Shown piece by piece: positions 6,415 through 12,682 of a stretch of 12,682 nt of DNA (positions are counted from its first letter, which is position 1; every line of letters begins with the position of its first letter). The stretch spans positions 1 to 12,682 of the forward strand of contig JAOTUD010000028.1 of assembly GCA_029864065.1 (NCBI GenBank). The letters run 5' to 3'. The notes under the pieces were generated by a model. It saw only the letters and a list, made by a program, of their open reading frames with translations. It ran no database searches and was not told where the DNA came from. Both the position numbers and the translations under genes were made by a program. Origin of the DNA: Gammaproteobacteria bacterium. GTDB lineage: Bacteria > Pseudomonadota > Gammaproteobacteria > GCA-001735895.

Positions 6415-7290
6415 ATGTTTAAAGGCAGTATCGTGGCATTGGTCACTCCAATGCTGAGCAACGGCGATGTTGATTACACGCAACTCGAGGCCCTGATCGA
6501 TTTTCATGTGCGCGAGGGCACGGATGCCGTGGTTATTGCCGGTACCACCGGCGAATCGGCTACGCTCAGTCCGCGCGAGCACTGCGAACTCTTACAGCGC
6601 AGCTACGAAATTATCGGCCAGCGCATGCCGATGATTGCGGGCACCGGTGCTAATTCGACCGCGGAAGCCATAGAACTTACCCGCTGCGCCAAAGAGAGTC
6701 GGGCGGAAGCCGCGTTGCTGGTGACTCCTTATTACAATAAACCGACGCAAAAAGGTTTGATCCTGCATCACCAGGCGATCGCCAGCGCCGTCGATATACC
6801 CCAGATTCTTTACAATGTTCCCGGGCGCACGGCATGCGATATGCTGGCGGACACGGTTGCCGAGCTGTCCAGGGTCGACAATATCGTTGGCATCAAGGAA
6901 GCCACCGGAAGCATGGACCGGCTTGCCGATATCAAGCGCCAGGTAAGCGACGATTTTGCGCTACTCACCGGCGACGATTCGACGACCTGCGAATTCATTC
7001 TAAACGGTGGGCATGGCGCGATATCGGTCACGGCTAACGTCGTGCCGGCCAAAATGGCCAGAATGTGCCGCCTCGCCGCGGAGGGTAAGGCGCAGGAGGC
7101 GCGCGCCGCGGATGCCGAAATAGCCGATCTGCATCGCCTGTTGTTTATCGAATCCAATCCTATCCCGGTTAAATGGGCGGTTTCGCAAATGGGTTTCGGC
7201 GAATTGAACCTGCGGCTGCCGATGACGGTGCTTTCGGAGGAACATCAGCCGCTGCTCAGACAGGCGCTGGTAGCCTGCGGTGCACTATGA
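6415..7290 (+). CDS. dapA: 4-hydroxy-tetrahydrodipicolinate synthase
   Basis: A 291-residue class I aldolase-fold enzyme (E. coli DapA has 292). It condenses pyruvate with aspartate-semialdehyde, the first committed step to diaminopimelate for peptidoglycan and lysine. Diagnostic residues fall at E. coli positions: Thr44-Thr45 in GTTGESATL, Tyr107 in TPYYNKPTQKG, Tyr133 and Arg138 in LYNVPGRTACD, and the Schiff-base Lys161 in VGIKEATGSM. The ATG is preceded by AGAGG at good spacing and gives the family N-terminus MFKGSIVALVTPM. The stop overlaps the bamC start as ATGA. The dapA-bamC pairing is conserved in Gammaproteobacteria, linking cell-wall precursor supply to outer-membrane assembly at the operon level only. 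Confidence 0.98.
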   Translation: MFKGSIVALVTPMLSNGDVDYTQLEALIDFHVREGTDAVVIAGTTGESATLSPREHCELLQRSYEIIGQRMPMIAGTGANSTAEAIELTRCAKESRAEAALLVTPYYNKPTQKGLILHHQAIASAVDIPQILYNVPGRTACDMLADTVAELSRVDNIVGIKEATGSMDRLADIKRQVSDDFALLTGDDSTTCEFILNGGHGAISVTANVVPAKMARMCRLAAEGKAQEARAADAEIADLHRLLFIESNPIPVKWAVSQMGFGELNLRLPMTVLSEEHQPLLRQALVACGAL

Positions 7291-8393
7291 GAGATATGCA
7301 AGCGGCGGCGCTGTTGATCCTGGCCGCCCTGATAACCGGCTGCCAGAGCGGTATCGATCAACGCTACCTCGAAGCGACGCTGGAGAAACCCCTCGAGCTG
7401 CCACCCGACCTGATCGAGGTTGACGCGCAATCCAGGTTCGAATTGCCGGCCGGCATTTCCGGTGACGACGTCAATGTCCGTGACAAGATCCCCGTGCTCG
7501 CCAACGTCGACTCGATTCGCCTCGAGGGCGGTGCCGACCTGTACTGGCTTAGCGTCGAGGAGCCGATCGACAACCTGTACCAGAAGGTGAAAGATTTCTG
7601 GGCTTCGGAGGGCTATCGTCTGAGCGTAGACGAGCCCGTCATCGGGGTGATGCAGACGGAATGGATCTTCAGAAAGCAGGGAACCAAGGAGGATTCGGAA
7701 GGCTGGCTTTCAAAGCTGTTTGGCAACGATGACCTGAGCGCAAGCCAGGACCAGTTCAGGACCAGGATCGAGCGTGGCGAGGGGGGCAGAAACCGGATCT
7801 ACATCGCCCATCGGGGTACCGAGTATGTCTACGTATTCGAGGGCAAGAACGAAAGCGTTACGCCGCTCGCGGAGGACGATAACCGGTGGCGCTTTCGCCA
7901 GCCGGAGCCGGAGCTTGAAGTCGATATGCTGTCGAGGCTGATGATTTATCTGGGCTTGCAGCGGGCGCAGGTAAAACAGCAGCTGGCCGGCGTCAAATTA
8001 TTCAAACCCAGGGCGTTCATGCAAATTGATGTCGAGGAGAACTCGCCGTATCTGATACTGAAGGATCCCTATCAAATAGCATGGAACAGGATTTATCACG
8101 AGCTCGAGCGGTTGGGTTTCGATATCGTCTATGCAAATTTCGATACCGGGATCGGGATTGGCGAGAAAGGGATCATAACCGTAACCACCGACGTGATCGA
8201 AAGTGCCAGTAAAGGGGGTTTCTTTTCATTGTTCGGATCGTCGCAAGAAACGCGGCAAAAGAATATCACGCTGGTGCTTTCCGAGGAGAGCCATGAATTG
8301 ACTCGTGTCGAGATCGAGAACGAAGCGGGCGATCTCGATACCACCCCGGAGGGGGTCGAGTTTCTCAAACTGTTATATCAGCAGATCAGGTAG
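7287..8393 (+). CDS. bamC: Outer membrane protein assembly factor BamC (lipoprotein)
   Basis: A 368-residue lipoprotein (E. coli BamC, 344) of the BAM complex, which inserts beta-barrel proteins into the outer membrane. The signal peptide MRDMQAAALLILAALITGC ends in a lipobox (LITGC) with Cys19 as the lipidated residue. A Pro-rich N-terminal stretch follows (about 20-75, with LELPPDLIEV), matching the unstructured BamD-binding part of the family. Two helix-grip domains come next: about 83-228 (LYWLSVEEPIDNLYQKVKDFW, then GVMQTEWIF) and about 246-368 (PYLILKDPYQIAWNRIYHELERLGF). The frame stays open upstream to 7173, but the lipobox and the ATGA overlap with dapA fix the start at 7287. Residues 133-160 (about) hold an acidic insertion absent from E. 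coli by memory. BamC is the most divergent BAM lipoprotein, so context adds much to the call. Confidence 0.92.
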   Translation: MRDMQAAALLILAALITGCQSGIDQRYLEATLEKPLELPPDLIEVDAQSRFELPAGISGDDVNVRDKIPVLANVDSIRLEGGADLYWLSVEEPIDNLYQKVKDFWASEGYRLSVDEPVIGVMQTEWIFRKQGTKEDSEGWLSKLFGNDDLSASQDQFRTRIERGEGGRNRIYIAHRGTEYVYVFEGKNESVTPLAEDDNRWRFRQPEPELEVDMLSRLMIYLGLQRAQVKQQLAGVKLFKPRAFMQIDVEENSPYLILKDPYQIAWNRIYHELERLGFDIVYANFDTGIGIGEKGIITVTTDVIESASKGGFFSLFGSSQETRQKNITLVLSEESHELTRVEIENEAGDLDTTPEGVEFLKLLYQQIR

Positions 8394-8398
8394 CGCAT

Positions 8399-9154
8399 AT
8401 GAGAATTGCGTCGCTGGGTAGTGGCAGCCGGGGCAACGCGACGCTGGTACAGCACCAGGACACCACGTTGCTGATCGACAACGGTTTTTCGCTGAAACAG
8501 TTCACGCAGCGCCTGCAAAGGCTCGAAATCGAACCGCAGGTCATCGACGCGGTCCTGCTGACCCATGAACACGGCGATCACAGCGGCGGTGTGCAACGGC
8601 TGTGCGCCAGCCATGGAATCCCTCTGTGGACCGCAGTCGGCACCGCGCGCACGGCGCTGGAGCCCGGTTTCGAATACAACAAGCTGGTCGCGGGTGAAGC
8701 CGTCAAGATCGGTGGCATCGAGGTGTTGCCGGTCACGGTGCCGCATGATGCCAGCGAGCCTTTGCAGTTCATTTTCCGCCAACTGGATAACGGCAAGCGC
8801 CTCGGCGTGTTAACCGATACCGGCCACATCACCAGCCATATCGTCGCGGCCTTCGATCGCCTCGATGGACTATTGCTGGAGTTCAATTACGACCTCGATA
8901 TGCTCGAAAGCGGGCCCTACCCGGCAATGCTCAAGCAGCGCGTCGGAGGTGATCACGGACACCTGTCGAACGATCAATCGATGGATTTGCTGCGCCAGAT
9001 AGACACCAGCAGCCTGGTGTGCCTGATCGCCGCGCATATTTCCGAGAAAAACAATGCGCGCCACCTGGTCGATAAACTGATTCGACAGCTGGATAAAGTT
9101 CCGGAGCCGGTGCTCGCGGACCAGGAAGCAGGCTTCGGCTGGATTAACGTCTAG
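8399..9154 (+). CDS. MBL-fold metallohydrolase (YycJ/WalJ-like)
   Basis: A 251-residue metallo-beta-lactamase-fold protein. It starts MRIASLGSGSRGNATLV, typical of the YycJ/PhnP-related group, and carries the metal-binding THEHGDH (residues 55-61), with further likely ligands in LTDTGHIT (Asp140/His143) and in the C-terminal AAHISEKNN block (His213). GGDHGHLSN (183-191) is another group hallmark. The fold binds two metal ions and hydrolyses phosphodiester, thioester or similar bonds; the Gram-positive YycJ relatives have been linked to DNA handling and cell-wall coordination, but the substrate here is unknown. It begins five bases after the bamC stop, so it belongs to the dapA-bamC operon. 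In many Gammaproteobacteria such a gene sits between bamC and purC. Here it is last: its stop TAG overlaps the convergent folE2 stop in the shared CTAG (9151-9154). Confidence 0.9.
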   Translation: MRIASLGSGSRGNATLVQHQDTTLLIDNGFSLKQFTQRLQRLEIEPQVIDAVLLTHEHGDHSGGVQRLCASHGIPLWTAVGTARTALEPGFEYNKLVAGEAVKIGGIEVLPVTVPHDASEPLQFIFRQLDNGKRLGVLTDTGHITSHIVAAFDRLDGLLLEFNYDLDMLESGPYPAMLKQRVGGDHGHLSNDQSMDLLRQIDTSSLVCLIAAHISEKNNARHLVDKLIRQLDKVPEPVLADQEAGFGWINV

Positions 9155-9972
9155 CCCTTATTTGCATCCTTGTCGTACTCGATCAACGCGTAGGCCGAGT
9201 GGTTGTGAATCGATTCGAAATTTTCCGATTCGAGCACGTACTGGCGAATACGATCGTCCTTGTTTAGCTCACCGGCAATGTCGCGCACCATGTCTTCGAC
9301 GAATTTCGGGTTGTCGTAGGCGCGCTCGGTGACGTATTTTTCGTCGGGGCGTTTCAGCAGACCGTAGAGTTCGCAGGAAGCCTGTTTTTCGACGATATCG
9401 ATCAGTTCCTCGATCCAGATGAACCCGCTGGTCTTGGCATTGAGCGTAACGTGCGAACGCTGGTTATGGGCGCCGTAATCGGATATTGATTTGGAACATG
9501 GGCACAGGCTGGTGACCGGGATCTGCACCTTGATACGGGTACTGGTCACGCCCGAATTGATCTCCCCGATCAGCGATACCTCGTAATCGAGCAGGGATTC
9601 GACGCCCGAGATCGGCGCCTTTTTGTTCACGAAATACGGGAAATGCATCTCGATGTAGCCAGACTCCGCCTCGAGCAGTTCGGCCATTTCGCGCAGCATC
9701 TCGTTGAAAGAGGTATAGGATATTTCCTTTTCGTGATCATTCAGAATTTTCACGAAACGCGACATGTGGGTGCCCTTGAACTGGTGGGGCAGAAACACGA
9801 ACATGCTAAAGGTCGCGATCGTGTGCTGCTGGCCGTCGGTACGGTCTTTTACGATCACCGGATGCCGAATGTCCTTGATACCGACCTTGTTGATGGCAAG
9901 TTCGCGGGTATCGGCAGTTCCCTGCACGTCGGGAATTGACGCAACGGTCGTGGTGGCGGTTTCACCATTCAT
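9151..9972 (-). CDS. folE2: GTP cyclohydrolase IB (FolE2)
   Basis: A 273-residue member of the COG1469/FolE2 family, which converts GTP to 7,8-dihydroneopterin triphosphate, the first step of folate and related pterin synthesis. The signature is IPVTSLCPCSKSISDYGAHNQRSHV (residues 151-175) with Cys157 and Cys159, one of which is the conserved active-site metal ligand, and His169. FVEDMVRDIA and the C-terminal ENFESIHNHSAYA are further family blocks. N-terminal IPDVQGTADTRELAINKVGIKDIRHPV is typical, so the ATG at 9972 is well supported, although only a weak ribosome binding site (GGAT) precedes it. FolE2 does not depend strictly on zinc, unlike FolE, and in many bacteria is induced under zinc limitation through Zur. 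I see no site matching the Zur consensus here. A good sigma70 promoter lies about 110 bases upstream. Confidence 0.97.
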   Translation of the reverse strand: MNGETATTTVASIPDVQGTADTRELAINKVGIKDIRHPVIVKDRTDGQQHTIATFSMFVFLPHQFKGTHMSRFVKILNDHEKEISYTSFNEMLREMAELLEAESGYIEMHFPYFVNKKAPISGVESLLDYEVSLIGEINSGVTSTRIKVQIPVTSLCPCSKSISDYGAHNQRSHVTLNAKTSGFIWIEELIDIVEKQASCELYGLLKRPDEKYVTERAYDNPKFVEDMVRDIAGELNKDDRIRQYVLESENFESIHNHSAYALIEYDKDANKG

Positions 9973-10079
9973 GGCTTGATCCAGTTACGAGCCCCGTGCA
10001 GCTCATTGCAGTGCCGTGAATGAGTGATAGAGCAGGTTGATAATTTTGGCATGCTAATAACCAAGCAAAACAGTCGGGT

Positions 10080-10107
10080 ATTATACTGCGGAGTTGGTTT
10101 AAGGCAA
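10080..10107 (-). promoter_or_regulatory. Sigma70-type promoter of folE2
   Basis: On the minus strand, TTGCCT (10102-10107, four of six -35 bases) is followed after 16 bases by a perfect TATAAT (10080-10085). Transcription would start near 10073 and give a leader of about 100 bases to the folE2 ATG. This is the best complete -35/-10 pair in the window. Confidence 0.65.
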
Positions 10108-10113
10108 ATAGTC

Positions 10114-10127
10114 ATAATGGCTATTAT
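10114..10127. repeat. Inverted repeat upstream of the folE2 -35 box
   Basis: ATAAT-GGCT-ATTAT is a perfect 5-base inverted repeat centred about 13 bases upstream of the -35 box. The position suits an activator or a repressor operator. It does not match the gammaproteobacterial Zur box as I know it (GTTATA..TATAAC type), so the factor, if any, is unknown. Confidence 0.35.
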
Positions 10128-10196
10128 CCCAATTACGATAGCGGATAGCGATAACAGGATATATGGAGATCAAAACGAGCGGCACAACGGCGTCGT

Positions 10197-10217
10197 GGCG
10201 AAAGCGTCAATTTCGCC
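10197..10217. repeat. Perfect 7-base stem-loop downstream of the cold-shock gene
   Basis: GGCGAAA-GCGTCAA-TTTCGCC forms a perfect 7-base stem with a 7-base loop, about 70 bases past the stop of the cold-shock gene. It may end or stabilise that transcript, but no U-tract follows on either strand, so it is not a standard intrinsic terminator. Confidence 0.4.
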
Positions 10218-10286
10218 GTCGAGGCTGAACCAGCCGTTAGCGGGCCGGACTCAGGAGGTCGGTGGTATCGTTATTGTTATTGTGAT

Positions 10287-10496
10287 TTAAGCGGGGGAAA
10301 CGTCTTCGGCCTGCGGGCCCTTGGCGCCGTCGGTAACCTTCATCGTCACCGTCTGACCCTGCTGAAGCGTCTTATGCCCTTCAGCCTGTATCGCGCTGTA
10401 ATGTACGAAAACGTCTTTTCCACCTTCTTGTGAAATAAAGCCATAGCCTTTGGCATCGTTAAACCACTTAACCGTGCCTGTTACTGTTTCAGACAT
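10287..10496 (-). CDS. Cold-shock protein, CspA family
   Basis: A 69-residue protein made of a single cold-shock (OB-fold) domain, the usual size. It binds single-stranded RNA and DNA and melts RNA structure. Motifs RNP1 (KGYGFI, residues 16-21) and RNP2 (DVFVHYSAI, about 28-36) are intact; the second aromatic is Tyr33 where Phe is more common. TVKWFNDAKGYGFISQEGG and the C-terminal GPQAEDVSPA are typical. The ATG has a weak ribosome binding site (GAG, seven bases upstream). The leader is only about 50 bases, far shorter than the long thermosensing leader of E. coli cspA, so this may be a constitutive or growth-linked paralogue. It is transcribed alone, in the 153-base space after dxs plus its own frame. 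Confidence 0.97.
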   Translation of the reverse strand: MSETVTGTVKWFNDAKGYGFISQEGGKDVFVHYSAIQAEGHKTLQQGQTVTMKVTDGAKGPQAEDVSPA

Positions 10497-10557
10497 AATT
10501 TTACTCTGCAGCTTGGTTAAATTTATCCGGTTTCACAACCCGGCACGCCTCATTGTA
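10497..10557 (-). promoter_or_regulatory. Candidate cold-shock gene promoter -10 and leader hairpin
   Basis: TACAAT on the minus strand (10552-10557) matches five of six -10 bases, but the -35 region is poor. The predicted leader of about 50 bases contains CCGG(10527-10530)...CCGG(10540-10543), an imperfect 7-base hairpin with one mismatch and a 3-base loop. No cspA-type cold box was recognised. Confidence 0.35.
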
Positions 10558-10649
10558 GGGGAATCGCAGGGCGGAAGCCATTATTTAAACGGCCATGCAG
10601 CGCCAAAAACGGCAAGAATCGGCTAATTTCAGCGCAAATTCCGGAGGCT

Positions 10650-12536
10650 TCAGGTCCCGCTAAATCCGGTGATCGCGTCGCGTATCGTGGCGGGATCGAG
10701 CCCGTAATCCTGCAGTATTTCCTGCCGGCTACCCTGCGAAGGGAAAAAGTCGTCGAGGCCGAGGCGCAGCAACGGCACCTGCAGTTGCTTTCGATTGAGA
10801 AACTCGAGCACCGCCGAACCGGCCCCGCCGGCAATACTCGCGTCTTCGAGCGTAACCAGGTAATCGTGGCTCGCGGCCAGGCTTTCGACCAGCGATTCAT
10901 CGATTGGCTTGATAAAACGCATGTTGACCAGGCTCAGGTCGAGTTCCTCGGCGATCGGCCGGGCGATATCGAGAAGACTGCCAAAAACCAGCAGCGCGGT
11001 CCTGTTGCCCTCGCGCACCGGCAACGCCTTACCGATCTCGGCGAGATCGTCGATGTTTACCGCCTCGGGTTGCGCCGTGCTATCCCGCGGATATCGCACC
11101 AGGGCGGGCCCGGGGTAGTGGTAGGCCGTGTTGAGCAGGGTAAACATGTCTTCCGCGTTCGCCGGCGCCATCATGATGATGTCCGGAATACAGCGGCAGT
11201 AGGCAACGTCGAAATTCCCGGTATGGGTCGCGCCGTCCGCGCCGACGATTCCGGCGCGATCGACGGCGAAGGTCACGTCGAGACCCTGCACCGCGACATC
11301 ATGGACGAATTGATCGTAGCCGCGCTGCAGGAAAGTCGAATAAATAGCCACCACCGGTTTGAGCCCCTCGCGCGCCATGCCGGCCGCCAGCGTGACCGCA
11401 TGCTGCTCGGCTATGCCGACGTCGTGGTAGCGGTCGGGCATTTCCTCGGAAAACCTGACGAGCCCCGAGCCCTCGCGCATCGCCGGCGTAATCGCGTGCA
11501 GGCTGGTATCGCTGGAGCCCTTGGCAACCAGCCAGTCGGAGAAAACGCTGGTATAGGATTGTGTACCCGGCTTGCTCGACGACCTGACGTCCCCGGTCTC
11601 GGGATTAAAGGGTCCGACGCCGTGAAACTTGCAGGCGTCCTCTTCCGCGGGCGGGTAGCCCTGGCCCTTGCGCGTGACGATGTGCAGCATTCTGGGGCCG
11701 GACAGGTGCTGCAGGTTGCGAATCAGGGATAGCAGGTCTTTCAGATTATGCCCGTCGATGGGACCAAAGTACGAGAACCCGAGTTCTTCGAACAGCGTTC
11801 CCGGTGTGACCATGCCCTTGACGTGTTCCTCGGCGCGTTTTGCCAGCTCCCAGGCGCTGGGGATGCGTCGCAACACCTTTTTGCTGCCGGAACGCAGGCT
11901 GGAGTAAATCTTTCCCGACCAGATGCTGGACAGGTATTTCGACATCGCGCCGACGTTGGGCGAGATCGACATTTCGTTGTCGTTCAAAATTACCAGCAGG
12001 TCATTTTCGATCGCGCCGCCGTGGTTCAGCGCCTCGTAGGCCATGCCTGCGGTCATGCCACCGTCACCGATGATGGCAACCGTTTTACGGTCTATGCCCT
12101 GCGCGTTAGCGGCGATTGCCATGCCCAGGGCGGCGCTGATGGAAGTGCTCGAATGCCCGGCGCCAAAATGGTCGTACTCGGATTCGGTAATCTTCGGAAA
12201 CCCGGATAGCCCGCCTTTCTGACGCAGGCTGGACATCCGATCGCGCCGCCCGGTCAGTATCTTGTGCGGGTAGCACTGGTGCCCGACATCCCAGACCAGG
12301 CGATCGTGAGGGGTGTCGAACAGGTAGTGCAGGGCGATCGTAATTTCGACCGATCCGAGGCCGGAAGCGAGATGGCCGCCGGTGCGCGCCAGGCTTTGCA
12401 ACAGGAAGTCGCGAATTTCCTGTGCCAGTTCCGGCAGCTGGTTTTCTTCGAGCCCACGCAAATCGTCGGGACTGTCGATCTGCGCCAGTATCGGATATGT
12501 TTCGCTAATATTTTTCAATGGACTGTTATCCAGCAC
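10650..12536 (-). CDS. dxs: 1-deoxy-D-xylulose-5-phosphate synthase
   Basis: A thiamine-diphosphate enzyme joining pyruvate and glyceraldehyde 3-phosphate, the first step of the MEP isoprenoid pathway; it also feeds thiamine and pyridoxal synthesis. From the GTG at 12536 it has 628 residues (E. coli, 620). Visible blocks are WDVGHQCYPHKILTGRRD near 82-99, the ThDP motif GDGGMTAGMAYEALNH (157) to NDNEMSIS (185), DVGIAEQHAVT with catalytic Glu377, YSTFLQRGYDQFVHDV, DRAGIVGADGATHTG, and a transketolase C-terminal domain ending in GLDPATIRDAITGFSGT. The frame is open to a TTG at 12608, but that would overlap ispA by 62 bases. GTG 12536 lies just past the ispA stop and has AGCAGG five bases before it; TTG 12518 would mimic the E. 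coli N-terminus (eight residues before Tyr-Pro). Start uncertain, gene certain. Co-transcribed with ispA. Confidence 0.96.
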   Translation of the reverse strand: MLDNSPLKNISETYPILAQIDSPDDLRGLEENQLPELAQEIRDFLLQSLARTGGHLASGLGSVEITIALHYLFDTPHDRLVWDVGHQCYPHKILTGRRDRMSSLRQKGGLSGFPKITESEYDHFGAGHSSTSISAALGMAIAANAQGIDRKTVAIIGDGGMTAGMAYEALNHGGAIENDLLVILNDNEMSISPNVGAMSKYLSSIWSGKIYSSLRSGSKKVLRRIPSAWELAKRAEEHVKGMVTPGTLFEELGFSYFGPIDGHNLKDLLSLIRNLQHLSGPRMLHIVTRKGQGYPPAEEDACKFHGVGPFNPETGDVRSSSKPGTQSYTSVFSDWLVAKGSSDTSLHAITPAMREGSGLVRFSEEMPDRYHDVGIAEQHAVTLAAGMAREGLKPVVAIYSTFLQRGYDQFVHDVAVQGLDVTFAVDRAGIVGADGATHTGNFDVAYCRCIPDIIMMAPANAEDMFTLLNTAYHYPGPALVRYPRDSTAQPEAVNIDDLAEIGKALPVREGNRTALLVFGSLLDIARPIAEELDLSLVNMRFIKPIDESLVESLAASHDYLVTLEDASIAGGAGSAVLEFLNRKQLQVPLLRLGLDDFFPSQGSRQEILQDYGLDPATIRDAITGFSGT

Positions 12537-12546
12537 GGCGGCCTGC

Positions 12547-12682
12547 TCAATTTTTACGCTCGACGAACCACGCCGAAATATACCGTAAAATGTCGGCTTC
12601 CTCACCAAATATCGAGAGTGCCTGCAGCGCTTTTTGATGCAGTTCCCGTGCTTTCTCGAGCGACGCTTCGAGGCCGATTATC
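12547..12682 (-). CDS. ispA: Polyprenyl (farnesyl/geranyl) diphosphate synthase, C-terminal end, cut by window edge
   Basis: The last 44 codons and a TGA stop can be read on the minus strand from 12681, ending at 12547. The peptide IIGLEASLEKARELHQKALQ followed by ALSIFGEEADILRYISAWFVERKN matches the C-terminus of IspA-type synthases: the (L/I)GLE.A...A..L...A helix, then the region ending LADYIIQRNK in E. coli. IspA chains IPP and DMAPP to farnesyl diphosphate, downstream of Dxs. The stop lies 10 bases before the preferred dxs start, matching the widespread ispA-dxs operon (often xseB-ispA-dxs), so an xseB upstream outside the window is expected. The catalytic aspartate-rich motifs are outside the window, so IspA versus a close polyprenyl synthase rests on context and this short tail. 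Confidence 0.85.
   Translation of the reverse strand, partial: IIGLEASLEKARELHQKALQALSIFGEEADILRYISAWFVERKN

Larger units (their letters stand above)
9973..10286. other. 314-base intergenic region between folE2 and the cold-shock gene
   Basis: No credible gene. It contains the folE2 promoter (10080-10107), an upstream inverted repeat (10114-10127) and a 7-base stem-loop (10197-10217), each listed separately. The folE2 leader is roughly 100 bases long and includes GGCATGC (10049-10055 region) within a loose AT-rich symmetry. Near 10269-10284 lies a short GTTATT tandem repeat just past the cold-shock stop. A plus-strand reading frame spans much of the region, but it is rich in ATA/ATT codons, ends in a simple Ile/Val repeat and resembles nothing I know. 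Confidence 0.6.

Noticed and set aside
7173..7286. N-terminal extension of bamC into dapA
   Set aside because: The lipoprotein signal peptide starts at 7287, with the ATGA overlap; the extension would bury the lipobox far inside the protein.
10024..10290. Plus-strand frame of 88 codons in the folE2-csp intergenic region
   Set aside because: It uses rare ATA codons, ends in a simple-sequence Ile/Val run, overlaps the folE2 promoter and resembles no known protein.
10785..11732. Plus-strand open frame of 315 codons opposite dxs
   Set aside because: Shadow of the conserved dxs coding sequence; no domain and no ribosome binding site.
1..12682. CRISPR array, tRNA or rRNA gene, insertion sequence, defence or mobile system
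   Set aside because: No regularly spaced repeats, cloverleaf-like genes, transposase or integrase signatures, or unusual gene clusters were seen; nearly all of the window is occupied by recognisable core genes.

Overview
The window looks like an ordinary chromosomal housekeeping segment from a gammaproteobacterium with moderately high GC. The basis is gene content and order: a dapA-bamC pair with a four-base overlap, a lipoprotein-type BamC (a subunit found mainly in Gammaproteobacteria and relatives), an ispA-dxs pair, a bacterial-type ProS with an inserted editing domain, a DUF4124 protein and a PerM-type transporter. Genus or family cannot be named from this alone. No mobile element, CRISPR array, tRNA, rRNA, prophage or toxin-antitoxin module was seen.

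Layout, left to right. Positions 62-3561 (minus strand) read as one likely operon, proS > lytic transglycosylase > ycaQ-like DNA glycosylase. It starts from a promoter near 3610 with a perfect TATAAT and a GC-rich discriminator, and the proS/transglycosylase junction is an ATGA overlap. A small secreted DUF4124 protein (3660-4088, minus) lies upstream. An AT-rich divergent region (4089-4282) separates it from a LysR-family regulator (4283-5194, plus), followed by an AI-2E/PerM-family membrane protein (5232-6293). A separate promoter region leads into the tightly packed dapA > bamC > MBL-fold hydrolase operon (6415-9154). That operon ends convergently on folE2 (9151-9972, minus), the two stop codons overlapping in CTAG. 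A 314-base intergenic region holds a good folE2 promoter and several inverted repeats. Then come a cold-shock protein gene (10287-10496, minus), dxs (minus) and the 3' end of ispA, cut by the window edge.

Functional themes are translation (proS), envelope assembly and turnover (bamC, transglycosylase), diaminopimelate/lysine synthesis for the cell wall (dapA), isoprenoid synthesis (ispA-dxs), folate/pterin synthesis by a GTP cyclohydrolase IB (folE2), interstrand crosslink repair (ycaQ-like) and RNA chaperoning (csp).

I found no convincing undescribed system. The points most worth a second look are small: start-site conflicts (dxs, bamC, lysR), a possible autoregulatory LysR box, an inverted repeat upstream of the folE2 promoter, an inverted repeat in the proS leader, and the placement of a crosslink-repair glycosylase in a proS operon.
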